Assembly (NCBI GenBank): GCA_945913015.1
Contig: CAMECH010000002.1
Coordinates: 1 to 64,000 of the forward strand
Reading direction: 5' to 3'
Origin: an uncultured Bacteroides sp.
GTDB taxonomy: Bacteria; Bacillota; Clostridia; Lachnospirales; Lachnospiraceae
Length of the DNA stretch: 64,000 nucleotides
Shown: in pieces, positions 42,404 to 51,910 of the stretch
Position numbering within the stretch: position 1 is the first letter of the stretch
Layout of the letters: each line of letters begins with the position of its first letter
Program-made: the position numbers and the translations under genes
The notes under the pieces: model-generated
Seen by the model: the letters and a program-made list of their open reading frames with translations, nothing else
Told to the model about the DNA's origin: nothing
Databases searched by the model: none

Positions 42404-43642
42404 TCAGCCATTGGTATTAGCTGCATTTATACTTATTGTATAGCTCTGCTTAAGCTGGCAGTTTGCCGGCAGAGTAAATTTAAGCTGCATATCATTATTG
42501 CCGGCTTTTACGCCCGAAAGCTCAAGCGTAGGCATTATATTCACAGCATTGAGTGCGGCAAGTGCATTTGCCTCACCCGTAACGACAACATCAACCGAAG
42601 TTGTGTCTCCGAACGAAATCGTATAACCTGTTGGCAGTCCATTTAATATTATGTCTGAAACAGGTATTGATATTGTTTTTTCTGTAACTGCAAATACCTT
42701 CGCCGTAACATTCACCACGCCTTCAGACATTACCGTAACCGTTCCCGGAAGATATGATGACAGCCTTACATGGAATATCTTATCTGCATTAAGTCCGGAT
42801 ATATCTATTGCCGAATCAGGAACATCTATTGAATTAATATCCCTCAAATTCTCTTCTGTTCCCGCAATAACAGCCTCTGTAGCTGCTTCAAGGCCGGATA
42901 ACCGGTAGCCGTCTGCCGGTGTTCCTTTCGTCTTATATGTTATAGGAACAGTTTTTGTCATATATACATTTACTTTTATGTCCACGCTTGTTTTTGACAG
43001 TTCAAGGCGTTCATCATTAATCTCGGTTCCTTCCGAATCATAAAGCCTGATTGGTGCAACGTCATTAATATTCATAGTTGCGCCACTGACATCATAATAT
43101 GCCCTTACAGCCGCAATACTGTCAACCAGTGATGATGTACCCGTAACCTTAATTGAAGACGGACTAATCTGCTGACCTCCGACAACATATCCTTCCGCCG
43201 GCGTTCCGTTAAGCACCGTATCAATGTTAAATGTCTTGGTAACCCTGTTTTCAATCTTAAGCCGAATTGCCGTTGTACGCGGTGCTATCTCAATGCTTGA
43301 AGCTGATACGCCATCTTTTACAACCTTGACATCAATGTCAACATAATCAGAGAACACCGTAACATTGCTTAAATCAGCCGTAGCCACTATGTCTTTCGCC
43401 TTAATGTCCGTAACTATACTTCTTGGCCCGCTTATATATACTGATATCTTGCTGCCGTCAATCACCTCATATGCATATTCCTTGGCAGTAAGAGCCTCTG
43501 TATTAATAAGTTCCACCGTAACACCACTGACCGTAACACTTGTAGACGGGTCGTACACATTTACAATTATAATCCACATTACAATCGCACAGACTGCTGA
43601 AAGGATTTTAAGACTCAGGTTATTCAATATTCTTTCCTTCAT
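42404..43642 (-). CDS. cdaR: CdaR, YbbR-domain regulator of diadenylate cyclase
   Basis: A 412-residue protein with an N-terminal membrane anchor (LSLKILSAVCAIVMWIIIVN) and about four extracytoplasmic YbbR repeats (VSGVTVELINTEAL, GTPAEGYVVGGQQISPSSIK, TKGTPADGYRLSGLEAATEA, NGLPTGYTISFGD). Known role: it modulates the activity of CdaA. It overlaps cdaA by 23 bases, so translation is coupled. AAGGAAGG precedes the ATG. Confidence 0.92.
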   Translation of the reverse strand: MKERILNNLSLKILSAVCAIVMWIIIVNVYDPSTSVTVSGVTVELINTEALTAKEYAYEVIDGSKISVYISGPRSIVTDIKAKDIVATADLSNVTVFSDYVDIDVKVVKDGVSASSIEIAPRTTAIRLKIENRVTKTFNIDTVLNGTPAEGYVVGGQQISPSSIKVTGTSSLVDSIAAVRAYYDVSGATMNINDVAPIRLYDSEGTEINDERLELSKTSVDIKVNVYMTKTVPITYKTKGTPADGYRLSGLEAATEAVIAGTEENLRDINSIDVPDSAIDISGLNADKIFHVRLSSYLPGTVTVMSEGVVNVTAKVFAVTEKTISIPVSDIILNGLPTGYTISFGDTTSVDVVVTGEANALAALNAVNIMPTLELSGVKAGNNDMQLKFTLPANCQLKQSYTISINAANTNG

Positions 43643-44495
43643 TCTTTAACCTTCCTTTCCAAAGTCTGAAGGACTTGACGTCCATCGTCTTATGCCTTAT
43701 ATATTCAAGTTTACTGCGGAGTGCCTCACCTTCTATATTACGTATAAGTTCTCCTCCGACTGCTACGGACACCGAACCTGTTTCCTCTGAAACCACGATT
43801 ATAAAGCAGTCAAAATTCTCGCTTCCGCCGAGTGCCGCACGGTGCCTTGTTCCAAGCTCCTTGCTTATCGCATTATTATCAGAAAGTGTGAGATAGCAGG
43901 TTGCAGATACAATCCTGTCTCCACGTATGATTACCGCACCATCATGCAGCGGTGTATTATGTTCAAAAATATTGATTAAAAGCTGGCTTGATACAACAGC
44001 ATCAATTTCAATTCCCGACTGCTCGTATTCACTAAGCAGCATGTCCTGCTCAATTACAATCAGAGCACCTGTTTTGTCCTTTGCAAGTTCATATGTTGCA
44101 TTAACAATTTCCTCAACAGTCCTGCTTGAAAAACGCTCCTGCTGCGCTCTACCGAAATCAAATCCCAAAAATCCCGTAAATACCCTTTTTCGTCCAAGCT
44201 GTTCAAGTGCTCTTCTTAATTCGGGCTGAAAAATAATTACAATAGCTATAATACCTACACTGATAGTCTTTCCTGCAATCCATAGAATCGTACGAAGATT
44301 AAGAATCACAGCAATCATTACAAGGGCACCGACTACAATTATACCTCTCAGCAACGCCCATGCTCTCGTATCCTTAATCCAGATGAGGACATTATACAAT
44401 ACATATGCAATTATAATAATCTCAATTACATCCGTCCATGTAATCTGAGGTATATACAGTGAATACTGTTGTAAAAAAGAATTAATTGCTGTCAC
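43620..44495 (-). CDS. cdaA: Diadenylate cyclase CdaA
   Basis: A 291-residue protein with three membrane helices at the N-terminus and a DAC domain. The active-site motifs are LHDGAVIIRGDR (DGA) and LGTRHRAALGGSE (RHR), and FQPELRRALEQLGRK is typical of the linker. It makes cyclic di-AMP from two ATP, the messenger controlling potassium and osmolyte balance and wall stress. GTG at 44495 with GGAGG upstream is the start. It is followed by cdaR and preceded by a multi-span membrane protein gene 25 bases away. Confidence 0.96.
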   Translation of the reverse strand: MTAINSFLQQYSLYIPQITWTDVIEIIIIAYVLYNVLIWIKDTRAWALLRGIIVVGALVMIAVILNLRTILWIAGKTISVGIIAIVIIFQPELRRALEQLGRKRVFTGFLGFDFGRAQQERFSSRTVEEIVNATYELAKDKTGALIVIEQDMLLSEYEQSGIEIDAVVSSQLLINIFEHNTPLHDGAVIIRGDRIVSATCYLTLSDNNAISKELGTRHRAALGGSENFDCFIIVVSEETGSVSVAVGGELIRNIEGEALRSKLEYIRHKTMDVKSFRLWKGRLKNEGKNIE

Positions 44496-44519
44496 TTATG
44501 TCCTCCGTCATGCCACACA

Positions 44520-45563
44520 TTATTTGTCAAATGTTATTCCGTCATTGTCTCCGTCTTCAAAATCACGCTTTGATGGCTTTGGCATCTGCCTTGTATCGGC
44601 TTTGCGCCTGCTGTTTATATCGTCTGTTTTTCTGGCCTTCTGCGCATTAATTCTCTTAACTTTAAGATCCTCATTGACAAGATTAACCTTTGGCACTGCC
44701 TTCACATAATAGTAATATTCATCATCCTCATACTGTACAAATTCAGTACGTTTGTAATCGAGATTGAAGAATAATATCTCACAGATATAAGCAATTACCG
44801 CTGATATAAGTATTCCCAGAATTGCTATAATGATATTCAGACCTGCCGACAAAGCAAGCTTTCCTACTATTACAAACACGAACTCAACAAGCGCACCTGC
44901 AATAATTGCCACATTCCACGCGTTGTCAATTGCCATCTTTCTGATTATGCTCACTATAATGATTGTTACCAAAAGCACAAACAACAAAAGAAGCATATCT
45001 TTATTATTAAGGAAACCATCAATTATAAATGTAAACTTCTGAACTGTGTTAGAAGCAGTCTGACCTGTAATTGCAGCCTCATATTCGCTTGCAGTCTTTA
45101 TTATGTAATAAATGACGATACCAAATCCAACAGGAACTACTGCAGGTGCACCTACCGTAAGTCCGAGTGCAATCGGTGCAAGGTACGGGAGCTTCATCCA
45201 GCACAGCATCGATGTAATCACAAGTAAGTAACCTGTCTTTGGCGCAAGCCTGAAATATAACAGATACATAATAATTACAAGGCACAGCGTAACTGCCGCA
45301 AATTCAGCCGATATTGAATACAGGTGTAATACAAGCACAAGTGAAAGGCTGACAACCATAAATCCTGCCGGCAAAAATGCACATATAACAGCCAGAAGTA
45401 TTGATATAACCGGACTCTTAAGCGGTGACACATAGCCGATTGAACTTGTCATCATAAGCATGGCAATCAGCGTAAGCAGAAACTTTGCCGCCGGAACAAT
45501 ATATGTACCATACTTACCGTAAATCCTCTTAATTTTTTCTTTTAATTCCAATAAAACTGCCAT
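44520..45563 (-). CDS. Multi-span membrane protein in the c-di-AMP operon
   Basis: About 347 residues with nine or ten hydrophobic helices (FLLTLIAMLMMTSSIGYVSP, VVPVGFGIVIYYIIKTASEY and others), then a basic and acidic cytoplasmic tail of about 75 residues (YYYYVKAVPKVNLVNEDLKV, KPSKRDFEDGDNDGITFDK). No transporter motif was recognised. The start at 45563 follows GGAGG. It sits between a small membrane-protein gene and cdaA with short gaps, so it is likely co-expressed with CdaA-CdaR and may act in envelope or osmotic homeostasis (inference). Confidence 0.7.
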   Translation of the reverse strand: MAVLLELKEKIKRIYGKYGTYIVPAAKFLLTLIAMLMMTSSIGYVSPLKSPVISILLAVICAFLPAGFMVVSLSLVLVLHLYSISAEFAAVTLCLVIIMYLLYFRLAPKTGYLLVITSMLCWMKLPYLAPIALGLTVGAPAVVPVGFGIVIYYIIKTASEYEAAITGQTASNTVQKFTFIIDGFLNNKDMLLLLFVLLVTIIIVSIIRKMAIDNAWNVAIIAGALVEFVFVIVGKLALSAGLNIIIAILGILISAVIAYICEILFFNLDYKRTEFVQYEDDEYYYYVKAVPKVNLVNEDLKVKRINAQKARKTDDINSRRKADTRQMPKPSKRDFEDGDNDGITFDK

Positions 45564-45584
45564 TAGTTCCTCCAATGCTGCTAA

Positions 45585-45995
45585 TCAGCTCTCTGTATTC
45601 GTTTTCCTGTTCTTCCCATAGAATTGTTCAAGCTTGTTGAGTCTTGAGAAAAACTTTTTGATTTCCTTACGTGATGCATCATATCTTTTTGCATATACAA
45701 ATCCGCTCAGTATCGAAAAGAACAGCAGATATACAATATAGTACCCCACAAACCTGCCTCCTATCGAGGCATAGTTAAGATTATTCACATTATCGGTAAG
45801 CCACTGCATATTACACAGTGCGATGAGTACAATTATGACAACATATGCCACCGTTGCCGCTATTACAGTGTTAAGCACTCCCAATGTAACATAGTCGGTC
45901 TTAAAATACTTTGCTGTTTTAAGTTCCCTGCGACCTTCATTCTTCTCATATATCGCCATCTTGGTCATCATTTTAATCTTGCTTTCATTTAACAT
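45585..45995 (-). CDS. Small membrane protein, first gene of the c-di-AMP operon
   Basis: A 136-residue protein: basic cytoplasmic start, two hydrophobic helices (about 41-62, VLNTVIAATVAYVVIIVLIA, and about 84-103, FVGYYIVYLLFFSILSGFVY), then a basic tail with coiled-coil character (KEIKKFFSRLNKLEQFYGKN). No family recognised. It begins the operon that runs through the multi-span protein, cdaA, cdaR and probably the phosphohexomutase. GGGG precedes the ATG; a strong extended -10 promoter lies upstream. Confidence 0.65.
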   Translation of the reverse strand: MLNESKIKMMTKMAIYEKNEGRRELKTAKYFKTDYVTLGVLNTVIAATVAYVVIIVLIALCNMQWLTDNVNNLNYASIGGRFVGYYIVYLLFFSILSGFVYAKRYDASRKEIKKFFSRLNKLEQFYGKNRKTNTES

Positions 45996-46084
45996 CTTTT
46001 CCCCGCTCCGGCATCTGTCTTATCACAGTTTTGTTCAAAGCAGCACCTTATAATAAATGCTGTAACATCTTTAAATATGCCAAT

Positions 46085-46113
46085 ATTATACCAAAAAAGG
46101 CATCAATTGTACA
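46085..46113 (-). promoter_or_regulatory. Extended -10 promoter of the c-di-AMP operon
   Basis: Minus strand: TGTACA (46113-46108), 17 bases, TATAAT (46090-46085), with TGG directly before the -10. It overlaps the stop codon of the upstream Ig-like protein gene, so the operon can be read independently of that gene. Confidence 0.7.
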
Positions 46114-47161
46114 CTACAATTTGAGAATGTCCGCCATTACCTGCGGTTACAATCCTTACTCTTCTGCCCTCAAGATTAAATGTTCTGTCTGTCGTTGCCG
46201 ACACATAGTTATTCCATGCCTGACGGTACTCATCAGGAAGAAGCTCTTCAAGAACGCTCTGAATAGCGGAATTGTATTCTTCTGTATTCTTTTTGATATA
46301 TATTATTGCTACATCAGGCTGCACAATAATCTCTCCGGCATACGAATCACCCTCTCCGTACACATATACATTGTCTCCCGTTGAATGATATCCGTAATTG
46401 CCAAGGACTTCAGGAAGCTGTGAGCTCTTAAGTCCCCTTGATTCTGCCTGTGTTGTCGAAGGAATTACAGGAAATGCCGCTGTCTGTGTTGTCGGCTGCT
46501 TCGTTTCTGTCCTGACAGTCTGTGTCGGAATATTAACCTCCCCCTGCGACTCCGAAGGCTTTATGTTCTGATTGCCTGCATCAGGTTCTGTCTCTTTTTC
46601 CTTATCCGTGTCTTTATCTGCATTACCGTTTTTGGCATCTTTGTATCCCGGAAGATCCATCTGGGATTTTGCATTTTCACTTTCCACGCCTTCAATCACA
46701 ATGGCATCCGACACATCACCAACAGTTGCCGTCAGTGCCGCCGTTCCTACGCCAACAGCCTCAACTATTCCGTCACCGCTTACCTTAAACACCTTCTCAT
46801 CACTGCTTTTCCACTGGAGTGATTTGTCTGTGTCCGCAGGCGTCACTGTTGCCGTTACATATATTTTTTCACCGACAACCAGTTTACAGCTTTGTAAATC
46901 AATCTTTACCGCTGTCTGCTGTGCCGGTCTGGTTTCCTCAATGGTTTTGACATCAGCTTTCATGTCAATTATGCTGACCGACGCACTCCCCGTATTCCGC
47001 CCTTTACCTTCAGCACATGACTTCAGGAAAACAACAGCGCACACAATCAGTATGATTCCCAGCGCCGCTATCCAGACAGGTCTCAGTCTCATTTTGTTGT
47101 TATCACTGCTTTTTGAATTTTTATTATTTTTCTTTGCAGAAGAAGATTTATTTTCAGCCAT
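46103..47161 (-). CDS. Membrane-anchored protein with BIG2-like Ig domain
   Basis: A 352-residue protein: Lys/Ser/Asn-rich cytoplasmic head, one helix (PVWIAALGIILIVCAVVFLK), a BIG2-like domain (about 85-155: CKLVVGEKIYVTATVTPADT, LQWKSSDEKVFKVSGDGIVE, AVGVGTAALTATVGD), a Pro/Thr/Gln-rich linker (about 170-235) and a C-terminal domain of about 110 residues (YHSTGDNVYVYGEGDSYAGE, IYIKKNTEEYNSAIQSVLEE). A cell-surface role is expected. It lies just upstream of the c-di-AMP operon on the same strand and reads up to its promoter. Confidence 0.75.
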   Translation of the reverse strand: MAENKSSSAKKNNKNSKSSDNNKMRLRPVWIAALGIILIVCAVVFLKSCAEGKGRNTGSASVSIIDMKADVKTIEETRPAQQTAVKIDLQSCKLVVGEKIYVTATVTPADTDKSLQWKSSDEKVFKVSGDGIVEAVGVGTAALTATVGDVSDAIVIEGVESENAKSQMDLPGYKDAKNGNADKDTDKEKETEPDAGNQNIKPSESQGEVNIPTQTVRTETKQPTTQTAAFPVIPSTTQAESRGLKSSQLPEVLGNYGYHSTGDNVYVYGEGDSYAGEIIVQPDVAIIYIKKNTEEYNSAIQSVLEELLPDEYRQAWNNYVSATTDRTFNLEGRRVRIVTAGNGGHSQIVVYN

Positions 47162-47201
47162 CTTTTCCCCTTATTACCGTTAATTTAACAACCTGATTAT
47201 A

Positions 47202-47246
47202 TAAAAAATCCCGCCGCACATGCATATGCATTTATGCGACGGGATT
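47202..47246 (-). terminator. Terminator after the LysR gene
   Basis: AATCCCGCCGCA (47207-47218) pairs with TGCGACGGGATT (47235-47246, one G-U), followed on the minus strand by TTTTTTAT. Confidence 0.88.
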
Positions 47247-47286
47247 ATTTTATCACATCATCCGGCATTTATCAAATTTTACAATT

Positions 47287-48213
47287 TTATAATACCATAT
47301 CTTTATATTTTTGAAGTTCTTCTATGTATTTCTTACCCATAACTCCAAGAGGTATATTTTTCTGCTTAATATAACCTATTGTCATGGTCTCATCGGTATT
47401 AAGAGGAATTGCCGCATATTCATCTCCGTTAAGCTCTGCACATATAATCCCCGAACATAATGTGTACGCATTAAGTCCAACCATAAGATTAAGAAATGTT
47501 GCTCTGTCATCCGCCTTTATAATCTGCCTGTAATCATATGTGCTTAACACTTCCTCGGCAAAGTAAAACGAATTATTGTCTCCCTGTTCAAATGACAGAC
47601 ACGGATACTGCTGCAAATCCTCAAAATCAATTACTTTTTCCTTCGATAACGGATTAGTTTTGCTCAAATACACATATATTTTGCATTCAAACAACGGAAC
47701 AAATTCAAGCTCATTTTCCTTGAGTATTTTGCTGATGAATTTGTCGTTGAACTCATTTTTGTATATAATACCTATCTCACTTCGGTTGAGTCTTACATTT
47801 TCTATGACTTCACTCGTTTTAGTCTCATGCACTGCAAACTCATACTCATCCATTCCGAATTTTTTCGCCATCTGAATAAATGCTTCTACCGCAAATGTAT
47901 AATGCTGCATTGATACACTGAACTTCTTTTTAGATGTTGAATTTTCAACATAGCGCTCTTCAATAAGACGATAATGGTCGAGCATCTGCCTTGCATATCC
48001 CAAAAATTCCTCACCTTCGGGTGTTATGACAATTCCTCTGTTAGAACGTGCAAAAATCTTTATATGAATCTCGTTTTCCAAATCCTTAATCGTATTGGAA
48101 AGACTGGGCTGTGTAACAAACAACTCTGCCGCAGCCTTGTTCATTGACTTGTGTTCTGCGATTGCAACCGCATACCGCAACTGCTGTAGTGTCATATCAG
48201 TATTAATCTCCAT
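47287..48213 (-). CDS. LysR family transcriptional regulator
   Basis: A 308-residue LysR protein: the N-terminal winged helix reads MTLQQLRYAVAIAEHKSMNK, AAAELFVTQPSLSNTIKDLE and GIVITPEGEEFLGYARQM, followed by the periplasmic-binding-like effector domain. It resembles the CysL/CbbR-sized class; effector unknown. It overlaps the end of the PocR hybrid kinase gene by 22 bases, so it is the last gene of that signalling unit. Two starts are possible (48213 or 48195); the latter has GGAG twelve bases upstream. Confidence 0.9.
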   Translation of the reverse strand: MEINTDMTLQQLRYAVAIAEHKSMNKAAAELFVTQPSLSNTIKDLENEIHIKIFARSNRGIVITPEGEEFLGYARQMLDHYRLIEERYVENSTSKKKFSVSMQHYTFAVEAFIQMAKKFGMDEYEFAVHETKTSEVIENVRLNRSEIGIIYKNEFNDKFISKILKENELEFVPLFECKIYVYLSKTNPLSKEKVIDFEDLQQYPCLSFEQGDNNSFYFAEEVLSTYDYRQIIKADDRATFLNLMVGLNAYTLCSGIICAELNGDEYAAIPLNTDETMTIGYIKQKNIPLGVMGKKYIEELQKYKDMVL

Positions 48214-50908
48214 TTATCTATAATTTCCGAACAATTGTCAACATCAAGATTGCCAACCGCCTCTTTCAGTTCACCAAGGCATTCGTTCTGCTCTTCCATG
48301 TAACTGTACCTGTCCATTTCGGCGACAACTTCTTCCATACAGTCTGCATCAAGATTATCAACGGCTTTAAGCATTTTATCAAACAGTTCTTCAAGCTGCT
48401 CTTGTCCGATACTGTCTTTTAGCACTTCATCCTTTTCTTCTTCACAAAACGGTTTCAGGATATCAATATACTCTGTATATTTGTTAAGCAGTGCATCCGT
48501 ATCGGATTTTATTTTTGTGACATTGTGTTCATTGCCTGCTTTCTCCAGTTCTGCTGCCATATCTGACAATTCCATCGCACCAATCTGCTTTGAGGCACTT
48601 TTGAGTGCATGGACTTCAATTGCATATGATTTCCAGTCTTCTTTAAGCTTTGATTCCCTGATTAATTCAGCCTTTGCCGGAATCGCCTTATAGTACTGAT
48701 TCAGAATATTCCTGAACAATTTATCATTGCCAAGCATTTTTTTGGCATAAGCGGTATCCAAATCCCCGATTACAATATCGTCACCGCTCTTCACATCTTC
48801 GTCAGTCACGTGTCTGCTCTCAGCCACATTACCCTTTTCTATCTTTTCGGCAGGTAGCCATTTTTTGATTTTGGACACAATTATTTTGACTTCGATTGGC
48901 TTTGCCACAAAATCATTCATTCCTTCTGACAGAAACATTTCTCTGGACCCATCTACCACGTTCGCCGTGAGTGCAATAATTGGCACATCATTATATTCCG
49001 GATGCAGTCTCCTGATAATTCTTGTTGTCTCCACACCATCAAGCTCCGGCATCATGTGATCCATAAAAATAATGTCAAAATGTTTTTCCTCAATTAACTC
49101 TAATGCTTTCTTTCCGCTTGTTGCAGTGACAATACGCATTTGCAGCGGTTCAAGCAGTCCCTCGGCAACAGTAAGGTTTACGGCATTATCATCAACAAGA
49201 AGAACATCCGCTGATGGTGCAATGAAATCAAATTCAAACATTTTTGATTCATCATATAAATGCATCTCCTCATCATTCAATGCCAGGGCAATCTGAATAG
49301 AAGACAATGGTTTTCTTATTATTCTCAGATTTGACAACTCTGATTTTTTATTTGAATAGAAATCTGTAAGCATTACACATGTAACAGCTTTATTGGAACT
49401 GATAATTTTCTCTATCTGCTCATCATAGTTGTCCTCTTCAATAAACAGATATGGTCTTTTCCCCTGTAATTTGTTACAGTTATCCCTTAATAAGTCTTTA
49501 ACCTCATCTGCAGAACTGACTTTTACAGAATCTACCCCCATGCCGGTTACATCTTTAAAAAACTGTTCCTCAAAATATTTGTTGCCAAAATATCCGATTG
49601 CCACATCCGAAGACGCGTTCTTGATTATGAATGATGGTTCCCAGTCCAACACCTTCTGCGGAAGTTCAAATGAAAATACACTTCCCTCTTCATAAACGCT
49701 GCTCACATGGATGCTTCCGTTCATAAGTGACAGAAGCCGTTGCGTAATAGTTAATCCAAGTCCTGTACCCTCGATGTTTCTGTTGCGCTTGCTGTCCACC
49801 TGCTGAAATGACTGAAAAATCTTTTCGAGGTCATTCTGCTTAATTCCTATGCCGGTATCCTTAACCGCAACCTTCATACAGATATTTTCTTCGTCTATTT
49901 TATCGTAATCAAGAATAATATCCACATGACCATGACGCGTATATTTAACAGCATTGTCTGCAAGATTAATGAGTATCTGGCGAATTCTCACATTATCCCC
50001 GTAAATCATTCTCGGGAGTGTATGGTTAAGTGACAGAACCAGCTCAACATCTTTATCCTTCAGACGCGTCATAACTATATTGGCAACATCGTTGAACAGT
50101 GAAAGGGGCTCGTATTCCACAGGCTGTATATCCATTTTTCCGGAATCAATCTTTGAAAAATCCAGAATATCATTAATAATATTAAGCAGTGCACTTCCCG
50201 ATGATTTGATCTGTGTAATATATTCCTTTGCAGCCGGTGTAAGATTTTCGCGCAATGCCATCTCAGCCATTCCCACAACTGCATTCATCGGTGTCCTTAT
50301 TTCATGGCTCATATTGGCCAGAAAATCCGCCTTAAGATTTGCCGCACGCTCTACTTCCTTTTTTGCCTCTAATGCCATATATTTGCCATAAGCTATATCA
50401 GACAAAACGCCGGCTGTTGTAAACAGGAATTCCGAAGCCGAATCAATCTGCTCGCGTTCCATAATCGGAACTTTCTCCAATGCTTCCCAATACTTTTCAA
50501 AATCAACACCAATTTCGTCTGCCACGGATTTAATATATTCTTTATCAGGCTTTTCCGTAAGTACCTGTCCGCCGATAAAACACCCGACCAGCTGCCCGCC
50601 TGCCATAATTGGTGCTGCGAAATCTATTAAGCCGGAATGGCATCTGTATGTTGTAGGCACGCCGTTCTTCATTGTCGTCTCAGCGCCAAATTTATCGCAC
50701 TTCTCGCAGCGTTCACATCCCAGTTTGCTTTTTCTGGTATATTTCATGCAATAATCGGTAAAATTAGAGCTTTTTGTCACCGGCTTTCCGTCTACATCTG
50801 TTGTAAGCGCTGCCAAACCTGTCATTTTAGCAAATGAATCCTGCATTTTTGCAGCATATCTGTGCCAATCAAATCTGTTAAATATACTTCCTGCATATTA
50901 TTCCCCAT
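48192..50908 (-). pseudogene. PocR-domain hybrid histidine kinase with HPT and tail (5' frameshift)
   Basis: The main frame (from ATG 50846) encodes 884 residues: a PocR ligand-binding domain with Cys-rich KLGCERCEKCDKFGAE, HisKA ([18 protein letters not shown]), HATPase (GTGLGLTITQ), receiver (IIFMDHMMPELDG), HPT (HALKSASKQIGAM) and a C-terminal tail of about 75 residues. The upstream sequence encodes MQEVYLTDLIGTDMLQK, the missing beginning of PocR, from ATG 50908 or 50896, but one base out of frame. A sixth A in the A5 run at 50846-50850 would join LQK to MQDSFAKMTG. The internal ATG has no ribosome site. So the gene is frameshifted, or the sequence has an error. PocR domains sense small metabolites. 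Preceded by a double-receiver regulator gene. Confidence 0.75.
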
Positions 50909-50948
50909 TTTCACACACGCTCTTTTGCACACAACATACTATATGGCG

Positions 50949-51743
50949 TCATACAAATCTCTCTATAGTCCCCAACAGCTTCTCTTTATCAATAGGCTTT
51001 ATAAGATACCCCTGCGGCTTTAACAAAAGTGCCTTTTGTATTTTTTCTCTCTGTGTTATTCCCGTAAGGAATATTACCGGGATGTCTGATAATGTCTCGT
51101 CAGCCCTTATTTTTTCCAGAAATTCCGGACCATTTTCGACAGGCATCTCATAGTCCAACAGTATTAAATTCGTCTTCTTGTTTTCCAGAAACTTTCGTGC
51201 AATCTTTCCGCTGATAGCCGTTGCAACATCGTACTTCTCATGCAGGTGTTCTTTTATGAGTTTCAGCATCATCGGGTCATCATCTACGATCAGTATATGC
51301 TTTCTCTCATTCTGGGATTTCATCAGTGCCAGCTTCTCCTGAAGCTTCCTCTGTTCCTCTTTCTCAGCTTCAACCTCCTCCATGTATTGAACGATTTTGT
51401 CCTTAATTGCACCTGCCGTAATCGGCTTCAGTAAAACCAGATCTGCCATATAAACTGCTATTTTCTGAAAAATCTCACAATCTTCTTCCGTGCCTATAAT
51501 AACAGTAGCAATTCCGTCTCTTGTCAGCCTTCTCTTATGCTCCATAATTTTTGTGTAGTCTTCTCTTGTCTCACCATGAAGACAACATATAAAAATATCC
51601 GGCTGATAGAAATCAAGATGCCTTGCCACATCATCAACCCGGGTCGAAGTCGTAACTGCCTGAAAAACGTCATCCATGTGACTAAAGAAATCATCTTTGA
51701 TTGCTTTATTCTTTCCTGTCAAAAGTACTTTATATCTCATCAT
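50949..51743 (-). CDS. Double receiver-domain response regulator
   Basis: About 264 residues. The N-terminal 115 form a receiver-like domain (MMRYKVLLTGKNKAIKDDFF, IFICCLHGETREDY, VLLKPITAG) that seems to lack a proper acidic pocket. A charged coiled linker (EEVEAEKEEQRKLQEKLALM) leads to a canonical receiver (ILIVDDDPMMLKLI, LILLDYEMPVENGPEF, YLIKPIDKEKL). There is no DNA-binding output. It probably relays phosphate to or from the PocR hybrid kinase encoded 41 bases downstream. The start at 51743 follows GGGGG. A promoter between inverted repeats lies upstream. Confidence 0.85.
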   Translation of the reverse strand: MMRYKVLLTGKNKAIKDDFFSHMDDVFQAVTTSTRVDDVARHLDFYQPDIFICCLHGETREDYTKIMEHKRRLTRDGIATVIIGTEEDCEIFQKIAVYMADLVLLKPITAGAIKDKIVQYMEEVEAEKEEQRKLQEKLALMKSQNERKHILIVDDDPMMLKLIKEHLHEKYDVATAISGKIARKFLENKKTNLILLDYEMPVENGPEFLEKIRADETLSDIPVIFLTGITQREKIQKALLLKPQGYLIKPIDKEKLLGTIERFV

Positions 51744-51803
51744 ATTAACCCCCGTTTCCAAGCTCTGCGCCATTAAGCCCTGCATATTGCCTTATCTATT
51801 GTC

Positions 51804-51877
51804 AAAACAATTTCATCATATATATTTTATTTTAGCAAAAATTAGCAATATGTTCAATATTAACATGAAATTGTTTT
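51804..51877. repeat. 13-bp inverted repeats flanking a promoter (candidate invertible switch)
   Basis: AAAACAATTTCAT (51804-51816) and ATGAAATTGTTTT (51865-51877) are perfect inverted repeats 48 bases apart. The spacer holds a promoter reading towards the double-receiver gene. Phase-variable promoters have this layout, although 74 bases is short; a regulator site is the alternative. Confidence 0.5.
51829..51857 (-). promoter_or_regulatory. Promoter of the double-receiver/PocR-kinase unit
   Basis: Minus strand: TTGAAC (51857-51852), 17 bases, TAAAAT (51834-51829). It lies wholly between the two 13-bp inverted repeats; transcription would start near 51822. Confidence 0.6.
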
Positions 51878-51910
51878 AAATTATCTGAAAATATTTTTGT
51901 AACACCGGTA

